The notes under the pieces were generated by a model, which did not search any database, had not been told where the DNA came from, and was given only the letters and a program-made list of their open reading frames with translations. DNA of 15,446 bases from JAAAOH01 sp046540795 (lineage in GTDB: Bacteria; Spirochaetota; Spirochaetia; DSM-27196; PWMO01): assembly GCA_046540795.1 (NCBI GenBank), contig JBKHEN010000059.1, forward strand, positions 1-15,446, written 5' to 3'. A program made the translations under genes and the position numbers. Positions 7,080 to 12,998 of this stretch are shown here, in pieces. Every line of letters starts with the position of its first letter. The first letter of the stretch is position 1.

Positions 7080-7970
7080 TCAGGCCGCGGCGGCGACGAA
7101 CCCGAGAATGTAGAGGCTCCCGAAGACCGTCTCCAGGGCGGCGCTCTTTCGCAGGACGCCGTTCATCACCTCGCGATCCGTCGACTTGGTGAGTACGCCC
7201 CGGAGGCTCCCCACGGCAAGCGGCAAGCTCAGGAGGACGACTGCCACCGTGGCAGGAGCCGTTCCCCGTACCCACTGGAGCGCCACGAGAAGGTACAGCA
7301 TGGCGAGGAGGCCGACATAGAGCCCGACGGCGCCACGGCGTCCGAGGAGACCGGAAAGCGTGCGAATTCCCGCATCTCGATCCGTGTCCAGATCCCGAAT
7401 ACTGTTGGCCTCGAGGATGAGCGTAACCAAGAGGCCCGGAACGATACCGGAAACCACGGCGTTGGCCGTGACGATTCCGGTGAGCGCATAGAAGGCCGAG
7501 CCCGTCATGACCGGTCCGAGCAGGAGAAATACCAAGAGGTCACCGGCGGCGTAGTACTTCAAGCTGAAGCGCTTTCCCGTGTAGAGGTAGGCCGCCGTGC
7601 CGCCGAGTGCTGCGACGACTAAGAGCTCCACGCCGCGCAGCGCGGCAATCACGGCGGAGAGCAATGCGGCCAGTGCGAAATAGCAGTGGCCGCTCACGCG
7701 CATGAACCGCGGGCTTACCGAGCCGTGAACCAATACGCCCGCCGCGTCGGCCACACCTTCACGATCGACTCCATGGATGAAGTCGTAATAGTCATTGAGG
7801 ACGTTGGTCCCGGCGTGAAAGGCGAGCACCGCAACAAGGAACAGCGGCAGGATCGGCCGACTCACCGGATGTGCCTCGGACACCGCCACCGCCGGCGCCA
7901 GGAGTACCGGCACTATCGAGGCGGGGAAGGAATACGGCCTCAGCGTGTCCAGCCACGTCCGCAGTGTCAT
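7080..7970 (-). CDS. menA: MenA-type UbiA prenyltransferase
   Basis: This polytopic membrane enzyme of 296 residues, with about eight or nine helices, belongs to the UbiA superfamily. It most resembles 1,4-dihydroxy-2-naphthoate polyprenyltransferase, which attaches the isoprenoid tail in menaquinone synthesis. The first Asp-rich motif is NDYYDFIHGVD (N59, D60, D63, D69). The second is NSIRDLDTDRDAGIRTL (N189, D193, D197), the typical MenA form, which binds Mg-diphosphate. The ATG at 7970 is preferred to one 33 bp upstream: it follows AAGGTGA and lies two bases after the deacetylase stop, so the Shine-Dalgarno overlaps that stop. No other menaquinone gene is in the window. An alternative is another UbiA-family quinone or lipid prenyltransferase; the motif details favour MenA. 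Confidence 0.82.
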   Translation of the reverse strand: MTLRTWLDTLRPYSFPASIVPVLLAPAVAVSEAHPVSRPILPLFLVAVLAFHAGTNVLNDYYDFIHGVDREGVADAAGVLVHGSVSPRFMRVSGHCYFALAALLSAVIAALRGVELLVVAALGGTAAYLYTGKRFSLKYYAAGDLLVFLLLGPVMTGSAFYALTGIVTANAVVSGIVPGLLVTLILEANSIRDLDTDRDAGIRTLSGLLGRRGAVGLYVGLLAMLYLLVALQWVRGTAPATVAVVLLSLPLAVGSLRGVLTKSTDREVMNGVLRKSAALETVFGSLYILGFVAAAA

Positions 7971-7972
7971 GG

Positions 7973-8989
7973 TCACCTTCGGGGAGCACCAGTGAGATAC
8001 CATCTGAGGAACTGGGTCAGCGGTTCGGCGGCGTGAATGCCGTAGCCGCCGGCCTTCAGATAGGCCTGCTTGATTCCACGTTTATGAAGAAAGCTATACA
8101 CGAGCTCATCCCTCGCCGCCATCTGCGAAAGACTGAGCTTTATGCCGGCGGCCGAGGGGAGTTCGTCTTTCTCATACGGATCCGCGCCGTACAAAACGAT
8201 GGCGAGCTCCGGCCGCTCGAACCGGTCGAGGGCGCGCAGGCCGTCCGAGAGGCGGGTCAGGTACTCTTCCTCACCGCCTTCCTCAATTGGGATGTCCACG
8301 TCGCTCGGGATATGCGAGGGGTGAAGCGAGCCGTCGGGAAGGTGAGGATCGCCGTCGAGCGGCCATCCTCGGGCCATATGAATGCTCAGAGTTCGGACGG
8401 TGGCGTCCTCGGCAGTGAGCGCCGCGGTTCCGTCACCCTTGTGCACGTCGAGGTCGATAATCCACAGCTTGTGGATGCCGTGGTCATGTTGAATCTTGCG
8501 GGCGGCAATGACTACGTCGTTCACCGGGCAGAACCCTGCCCCGGTGTCGTAACGGGCGTGGTGCATTCCGCCGCCGAGGTAGAAACAACTCGAGCGTTCG
8601 AGTGCGTAGCGACAACACTCGTAGCTACCGGAGACGGTACCGAGGGCATAGTCGAAGAGCTCGGAGAGCGGGCGCCGGGCGGAGGAGGGGTCATAGCGGT
8701 TATAGTTCCCCTGTCCATCGATAAGCTCGTAGGTGCGCTCGATCTCTCGGGTCACGTGGGGGGAGAACAGCCGCGACACGTAGTCCCGACTATGTACCCG
8801 CTCCAGATCGGCCCGGGTGACGGCGGTCGCGCCGCGGGAGGTGAGCGCCTGGTCGACCCGATCAGCGGTTTGTGGGTCCGCGCGAAGGTTCTCGATCGTC
8901 CGTCTGGTAGCACTCGGCGCGATTGGAATGGAGATCCCATATTCGGAAAGAGCGGGTCTCGATTGTGGATCGTAGAGAATCATGGGCAC
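7973..8989 (-). CDS. Histone deacetylase family (AcuC/HDAC-like) hydrolase
   Basis: The product is a zinc-dependent deacetylase of the arginase/deacetylase fold, 338 residues. In bacteria such enzymes remove acetyl groups from proteins (AcuC), polyamines or other small amides. The catalytic pair is H143-H144 in GGGMHHA. GFCPVNDVVIA follows. D179, D181 and H183 in DLDVHKGDGT give the charge relay and zinc ligands. D270 in YGADP is the third ligand, and Y316 in KAGGYG is the expected transition-state tyrosine. All key residues are present, so activity is likely. The start is uncertain between GTG at 8989 and in-frame ATG at 8983; neither has a strong ribosome binding site. The gene begins only about 10-16 bp after the GGDEF regulator stop and ends two bases before MenA, indicating one transcript. 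The substrate is not readable. Confidence 0.88.
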   Translation of the reverse strand: MPMILYDPQSRPALSEYGISIPIAPSATRRTIENLRADPQTADRVDQALTSRGATAVTRADLERVHSRDYVSRLFSPHVTREIERTYELIDGQGNYNRYDPSSARRPLSELFDYALGTVSGSYECCRYALERSSCFYLGGGMHHARYDTGAGFCPVNDVVIAARKIQHDHGIHKLWIIDLDVHKGDGTAALTAEDATVRTLSIHMARGWPLDGDPHLPDGSLHPSHIPSDVDIPIEEGGEEEYLTRLSDGLRALDRFERPELAIVLYGADPYEKDELPSAAGIKLSLSQMAARDELVYSFLHKRGIKQAYLKAGGYGIHAAEPLTQFLRWYLTGAPRR

Positions 8990-8998
8990 AACATACCA

Positions 8999-10012
8999 TC
9001 AGGAACCGTCTTCGGACACTTCCTCGCGGTAGACCGCCGTGCGATTCCTGCCGCGCTGTTTTCCCTCGTAGAGGGCGATGTCGGCACGCTCTACGCAGGC
9101 ATCGAGGTCCCCGGAGACGCAGGAACTCACGCCGAAGGTCATCGTAACGGTCAGTTTCCGATCGCCGTAAGCGACCGGCGCCCGGAATATTGATTCTCCG
9201 AGGCGACGTGCGAGAACGCGGGCCCCCGCGGTTTCGGTATCCGGAAGAAAGATGAGGAACTCCTCGCCGCCCCATCGTGCCACTCGGTCCTGGGCGCGCA
9301 CCGTATTCGAAAGACGTCGGGCTACCTCCTGCAATACGGCATCTCCGCATTCATGGCCGTAGGTATCGTTGAGTTTTTTGAAGCGGTCGATGTCACCGAG
9401 GATCAAGGAATAGGGAGAGTGAGAACGCTCCGAACGCTCCTGTTCGTATTCGGCTATGGCTGTCAGGTGATAGCGGTTGGCCAGACCGGTGAGCTGGTCG
9501 GTGTTGGCACGCTCCATGAGCTCCCGGTTGAATCGTATGAGGTTATCATGCTCGGTTTCGAGCTCGTTCTGGTGCTGCACCGACGAGAGCAGCTGACGGG
9601 AGAGGTCGTCGACGGCCTGTTCGAGCAGCTCCTGAGCCTCCCGGGCGCGGAGCTGTGCTTGTACCCGGGACCGTACTTCCGGTCCGTAGAAGGGCTTGGT
9701 GACGTAGTCGGCCCCGCCGGCTTCGAAGCCTTCGAGTACGGTTTCCTTCTCGTCTCGAGCGGTCAGAAAGATAACGGGAACGTCTTTGTACTCGGGGCGT
9801 CGTTTGAGTTCTCGGCAGACGTCGATCCCGTTCATGCCGGGCATCATGATGTCGAGGAGAAGCAGGTCGAAGCGTCGGTGCTCCGCCTGCTCGAGGGCAT
9901 CCGCGCCGCTGCGCGCAAAGGCGATGCCGTAGCCCTCCTCTTTGAGCTCACTTGCCACGAGCTGAATGTTGTCCGGATTATCGTCAACGATCAGGATGTT
10001 ACGCCGCGGCAC
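8999..10012 (-). CDS. Receiver-GGDEF response regulator (diguanylate cyclase)
   Basis: This 337-residue cytoplasmic response regulator joins a receiver domain (about 4-120) to a diguanylate cyclase domain (about 175-330) through a coiled-coil linker. Receiver residues are complete: D10/D11 acidic pair, phosphoacceptor D54 in LLLLDIMMPG, T84 and K106. The cyclase has GGEEF as the active-site signature and the inhibitory I-site RxxD (RAQD) five residues ahead. It should therefore make c-di-GMP when phosphorylated and be subject to product inhibition. The start is GTG at 10012: its G is the last base of the kinase stop (TAGTG), with GAGGAG eight bases upstream. An open frame extending to 10237 is antisense-like run-through inside the kinase gene. 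The adjacent histidine kinase is the obvious cognate partner. The deacetylase gene follows almost immediately. Confidence 0.92.
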   Translation of the reverse strand: MPRRNILIVDDNPDNIQLVASELKEEGYGIAFARSGADALEQAEHRRFDLLLLDIMMPGMNGIDVCRELKRRPEYKDVPVIFLTARDEKETVLEGFEAGGADYVTKPFYGPEVRSRVQAQLRAREAQELLEQAVDDLSRQLLSSVQHQNELETEHDNLIRFNRELMERANTDQLTGLANRYHLTAIAEYEQERSERSHSPYSLILGDIDRFKKLNDTYGHECGDAVLQEVARRLSNTVRAQDRVARWGGEEFLIFLPDTETAGARVLARRLGESIFRAPVAYGDRKLTVTMTFGVSSCVSGDLDACVERADIALYEGKQRGRNRTAVYREEVSEDGS

Positions 10013-10014
10013 TA
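10010..10014 (-). promoter_or_regulatory. TAGTG stop-start overlap coupling kinase and regulator
   Basis: The kinase stop TAG (10014-10012) and the regulator GTG (10012-10010) share one base. The Shine-Dalgarno GAGGAG lies inside the last kinase codons. This arrangement normally gives translational coupling and a fixed ratio of kinase to regulator. Confidence 0.75.
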
Positions 10015-11883
10015 CTCGGTCTCCTCGTGCAACGTTGCCCCGAAACTCTCGGCTCGCCTGCGGAAGCTCTCCAACGCCTCTTCTGTGGCGGCAACGTCGA
10101 ATTGTTGAGCCGATCGAGCGATCCGACGGCCGGCTTCTTCGAAGCCCTCGAGACCGTGTTCGGCGCCGAAGCTCTCGACCTCCGTGCCGAACGCGGCGAG
10201 TTCGTCGAGCATCTTCACGTGACGGATCCGCCGCCATGATGCGCCGAGCCTTTGCTGTAGCTCCTCCCGGACCCGTTCCGCTTGCCGCGGCGACACCGAG
10301 ACGCCTTCAGCGGGCTCGAAGTTCGCGGGCTCCCGGGAGTGCACCTTCTCTACGGGCCGGTCTTCGCCGCGCTCTTCTTCAGGCGTCCGGGGTTCCGAAA
10401 CGTCCCATCGGGCGGGAAGCGAGGGGACCCTCACCGTGAACCGGGTGCCCGCGCCTTCTCGGCTTTCCATCTCTATCGTTCCGTCCATGAGCTCGACAAG
10501 ACGCTTCGTGATTGCGAGGCCGAGCCCCGTACCTCCGCGGTTCGCGCTCTCCGCGCCGTGAGCCTGGCTGAAGGCTTCGAACAGACGTTCTTGCTCACTC
10601 TCCGGGATCCCCGGGCCGGTGTCACTGACCGTCATGACCAGATCGAATCGGTCCGGCTCGCGCGCTTCCCCCGAGAGCGAAACCACGACCGTCCCCTCGT
10701 CGGTAAATTTCACCGCGTTCGACGTGAGGTTCAACAGAACCTGACGCAGGCGGGCGGAGTCTACGTAGAGATTGGGCGGTACCTCGGGGTCAACCGTGCT
10801 TTTCAGTTCCACCGCTTTCTTTTCGGTATGCGGCTCGAACATGGTCAAAACGCCGGATACGATACGTTGTGGATCCGCAAACGCCCGGGTGAGCTTGAGC
10901 AGCCCGGCTTCCACCCGCGAGAGATCGAGGAGGTCGTTTATGAGATCGAGGAGCGTCCTTGCCGATTCGTTGATCGTCGCGAGGTAGCGCTGTCCCGTCT
11001 CATCATCCACGATGCGTCGCAGGAGCTCTCCGAATCCGAGGATCGCGTGAAGAGGCGTTCGCAGTTCGTGGCTCACGTTGGCCACGAACTCGCTCTTGGT
11101 CCGACTGGCGGCTTCAGCCTCTTTGCGTGCCTGCCGCAATCGCTGCTCCATGGCCACGCGGTCCGATACATCGCGGGACACCGTGATAACCTCGGTGACC
11201 GCACCGGTTTCGGGGTCGCTCATTGGCGTGCTTGCGGTCTCGAACCAGGTGTAGCTCCCGTCCTTTCGCCGTATACGGTAGGTGAGGTACCGTGTACCCG
11301 GGTTGCCCTCGGAGAAGTCACGCGGGCCGCCCTCGCGTTTACGATCCTCCGGGTGAAACAGCGCAAAAGGGTCGACACCGATGAGCTCCGAGGGCTCGTA
11401 GCCGAGCAAGTGCCTGCAGGCCGGAGAAGCATAGAGGAATCGGCCGTCGGTATCGTGTCGAGCGATGAGATCGGTGGCATTCTCGGCAAGGAGCCGGTAC
11501 TGCTCTTCCCGCCGCATGAGGTCCGTCTCGTCGGACTGGACGGCAACATACCACTCAACTGTGCCGCTTTCCGCGAGGACCGGGGAAATGGTCTGCGTGG
11601 CGTAGTACAGGGCCCCGTCCTTGCGTCGGTTGCGAATTTCCTCCCGCCACGTGTTTCCCGATGATATGGTCTCCCAGAGGCGGGCGAAGTAGTCACGGGA
11701 CATCTCTCCGGAGCTCAGAAGGCGAGGGGTGCTCCCGAGGGCTTCCTCCCGAGAGTACCCGGTCATCCGCTCGAAAGCCGGGTTCACATAGCGGATCACC
11801 CCTTCGGGAGTGGTAATGAATACTGCGTGTCCGGCCTCTTCCACGGCGCGATGTAACAGTCGGAACAAACTACGCTCATTCAA
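10012..11883 (-). CDS. PAS-PAS histidine kinase with C-terminal helical domain
   Basis: This 623-residue sensor kinase has no membrane segment, so it is cytoplasmic. Two PAS domains cover about 10-120 and 128-245; both end in PAC-like sequence (RRKDGALYYATQ, RRKDGSYTWFET). The HisKA domain carries the phosphorylated H272 in NVSHELRTPL. The HATPase_c domain has the N box N385/N389, G1 DTGPGIP at about 421 and G2 GGTGLGLAI at about 450. After a charged linker, residues about 530-620 form a helical domain. In hybrid kinases this type usually follows a receiver; here the receiver is the next gene. The start appears to be TTG at 11883, because no in-frame ATG lies near the PAS boundary and no Shine-Dalgarno is visible. 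A TTG five codons inside is an alternative. The ligand sensed by the PAS domains is unknown. The kinase very probably phosphorylates the GGDEF regulator. Confidence 0.92.
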   Translation of the reverse strand: MNERSLFRLLHRAVEEAGHAVFITTPEGVIRYVNPAFERMTGYSREEALGSTPRLLSSGEMSRDYFARLWETISSGNTWREEIRNRRKDGALYYATQTISPVLAESGTVEWYVAVQSDETDLMRREEQYRLLAENATDLIARHDTDGRFLYASPACRHLLGYEPSELIGVDPFALFHPEDRKREGGPRDFSEGNPGTRYLTYRIRRKDGSYTWFETASTPMSDPETGAVTEVITVSRDVSDRVAMEQRLRQARKEAEAASRTKSEFVANVSHELRTPLHAILGFGELLRRIVDDETGQRYLATINESARTLLDLINDLLDLSRVEAGLLKLTRAFADPQRIVSGVLTMFEPHTEKKAVELKSTVDPEVPPNLYVDSARLRQVLLNLTSNAVKFTDEGTVVVSLSGEAREPDRFDLVMTVSDTGPGIPESEQERLFEAFSQAHGAESANRGGTGLGLAITKRLVELMDGTIEMESREGAGTRFTVRVPSLPARWDVSEPRTPEEERGEDRPVEKVHSREPANFEPAEGVSVSPRQAERVREELQQRLGASWRRIRHVKMLDELAAFGTEVESFGAEHGLEGFEEAGRRIARSAQQFDVAATEEALESFRRRAESFGATLHEETE

Positions 11884-11891
11884 GATGTAAA

Positions 11892-11920
11892 AGTATACAC
11901 AGTATTCGTATCAATTACAA
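11892..11920 (-). promoter_or_regulatory. Sigma70-like promoter of the histidine kinase gene
   Basis: On the minus strand TTGTAA (11915-11920) lies exactly 17 bp from TATACT (11892-11897). The -10 matches consensus at five of six positions and the -35 at four of six. The surrounding sequence is strikingly AT-rich against GC-rich neighbours. Initiation about seven bases past the -10 would fall near 11885, only a few bases before the presumed TTG start. It is the best promoter in the window. Confidence 0.6.
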
Positions 11921-11965
11921 AGAGCGTACGTCCCGCGGTGCGCCTCAACCAGTGAAGCAGTGAAG

Positions 11966-12008
11966 CCGGAGAGGCGAACTCGAGCTCGAGCTCAAGCTCG
12001 CTCTCCGG
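11966..12008 (-). terminator. Long hairpin between the anti-sigma and kinase genes
   Basis: The outer arms CCGGAGAG (11966-11973) and CTCTCCGG (12001-12008) pair perfectly. Inner GCGA/TCGC pairing and a self-complementary GAGCTCGAGCTC core extend the stem with small bulges. It lies 20 bp past the ATP-binding protein stop and about 50 bp before the kinase promoter. That is the position of a terminator separating the two units. It lacks a U-tract, so it may be Rho-assisted, an attenuator or an mRNA 3' stabiliser. Two AGTGAAGC copies (about 11950-11966) flank it on the kinase side. Confidence 0.5.
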
Positions 12009-12028
12009 TCTCGGCCACGTGCATCTCT

Positions 12029-12598
12029 TCACTGATGCGTTGCACGCGATTGGAGTTCTTCCTCGAGGTGTAACCCGTAGCGCTTGCGTGGAAAGCTGCG
12101 CGCGACCGCGACGGCATTGCGCTTGTCGTTGAACACGACCCCTTCGTTCCAATACTCCACCGCGGCAAACATGGCGTTTCCGCTGTCGTGCTCGTCGCTC
12201 TCCTCGGTGGAGAAGAAAACGTAGTTTTCCAGTCGTTCGAAATCGTGCTGCTCCAGACAGGCATTGCGCTCACGGTTGAAGCGGTTCCATTCCTCGAGCT
12301 TCTGGAAACCCGGACCCTCGTCCTGAATGATCAGATGAGCGTGGTCTTCGCGAAAGCTGAACCATACGCTCACTTTCTTCTGTGGGTCGTTCTTGTTCCC
12401 GTGCTTCACCGCGTTCTTTATGAGCTCGGAAATCTGTTGCTCGAGGAGGTTCAACTCCTTGAGCTCGGGCGGGGCCTTCTGCACGATGAGCAACGTGAAA
12501 TAGCGAATCTGACGGAAATCGCTGGGGAAGGTCTTCTGAAACATCCCTGTGGTGTCGAAGAGCGGGTGATGCTCGTCTACGATGAGTTGATCGGGCAT
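12029..12598 (-). CDS. RsbW/SpoIIAB-like ATP-binding anti-sigma or switch kinase
   Basis: The product is a 189-residue GHKL/HATPase_c protein. Proteins of this type phosphorylate a STAS partner and bind a sigma factor or other target. The N box is SELIKNAVKHGNKND, with the Glu and Asn expected for Mg-ATP binding, and G1 is DEGPGF. After G1 comes an unusually long charged stretch of about 45 residues. Then SGNAMFAAVEYWNEG occupies the place of the normal G2 lid, without the usual GxGLG. The last 20 residues are basic and polar. The ATG at 12598 is backed by GAGGT six bases upstream, overlapping the TAG of the STAS gene nine bases away. Coupling to the STAS gene marks it as the kinase of the same partner-switching module. 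No sigma factor gene is in the window, so the final target is unknown. Confidence 0.82.
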   Translation of the reverse strand: MPDQLIVDEHHPLFDTTGMFQKTFPSDFRQIRYFTLLIVQKAPPELKELNLLEQQISELIKNAVKHGNKNDPQKKVSVWFSFREDHAHLIIQDEGPGFQKLEEWNRFNRERNACLEQHDFERLENYVFFSTEESDEHDSGNAMFAAVEYWNEGVVFNDKRNAVAVARSFPRKRYGLHLEEELQSRATHQ

Positions 12599-12607
12599 GG
12601 CGTACCT

Positions 12608-12967
12608 CTAGTTGGGGTCCTTCAGGCGCTCGAGCGCCTTTGCTTCGTTTTCCTCTATGTGGAAATAGTCCATCAGTTTGGTGAGCTGAATCACCTGTCT
12701 GACGGTACCCTTGACGTTGACCAGCAGGACCCGGCGGCCCTGCTTCTTGATGGTGGAGTGCACGTGCATGAGTGCGCCGATCCCGGTCGAATCGATGTAG
12801 CTCACCCCGTCCACATTGATGATGAAGTCACGTATGCCTTTGGCGACCATCTTGTTTACTACTTCCTTGAGACGGTGCGCATTGTAGAGATCCATCTCCC
12901 CGCTGATGTCGACGATGTAGATCGATCCGGATCGCCTGAGGCGGATGTCCATGTTTCGAAATGCCAA
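12608..12967 (-). CDS. STAS-domain anti-anti-sigma factor (SpoIIAA/RsbV-like)
   Basis: This 119-residue single STAS domain is the switch protein of partner-switching systems. When unphosphorylated it binds the kinase/anti-sigma protein and releases its target; phosphorylation on a conserved serine breaks the complex. That serine is S60 in YIDSTGIGAL. The strand-helix order (SIYIVDISGEMDLYNAHRL, RDFIINVDGV, RRVLLVNVKG) matches SpoIIAA and RsbV, and the length is normal. The start is TTG at 12967, set by AAGGAG six bases upstream. The in-frame ATG five codons later has no ribosome binding site. It sits between the phosphatase (31 bp upstream) that should dephosphorylate it and the ATP-binding protein (9 bp downstream) that should phosphorylate it. 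The assignment of partners comes from gene order. Confidence 0.9.
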   Translation of the reverse strand: MAFRNMDIRLRRSGSIYIVDISGEMDLYNAHRLKEVVNKMVAKGIRDFIINVDGVSYIDSTGIGALMHVHSTIKKQGRRVLLVNVKGTVRQVIQLTKLMDYFHIEENEAKALERLKDPN

Positions 12968-12980
12968 AGCTGTCTCCTTC
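12965..12980 (-). promoter_or_regulatory. Ribosome binding site that fixes the STAS TTG start
   Basis: On the minus strand AAGGAG is followed by six bases ACAGCT and then TTG at 12967. Spacing is ideal, whereas the later ATG has only GCATTTCGAAAC before it. The site therefore decides for TTG. Confidence 0.75.
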
Positions 12981-12998
12981 GTAATCCGTATCTTGCGC

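Noticed and set aside
6994..7275. N-terminal extension of the metal repressor
   Set aside because: The frame stays open for 94 more codons into the MenA gene, but it is low-complexity Arg/Gly-rich and lacks a ribosome binding site, whereas GTG at 6993 has a good one.
7871..9193. Plus-strand open frame of 440 codons
   Set aside because: It lies opposite the complete deacetylase gene and parts of its neighbours. The minus strand carries all the catalytic motifs, while this frame shows no domain.
10013..10237. N-terminal extension of the GGDEF regulator
   Set aside because: The 75 extra codons overlap the end of the kinase in another frame and are Arg-rich shadow sequence. The receiver domain begins right after GTG at 10012.
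10282..11664. Plus-strand open frame of 460 codons
   Set aside because: It mirrors the histidine kinase coding sequence, which has all kinase boxes on the minus strand. There is no start signal or family motif in the mirror frame.
11981..12000. Short CTCGAG/GAGCTC run as a tandem repeat array or restriction-site-rich cloning scar
   Set aside because: Only a few imperfect units occur, and they are better explained as the self-complementary core of the hairpin at 11966-12008.
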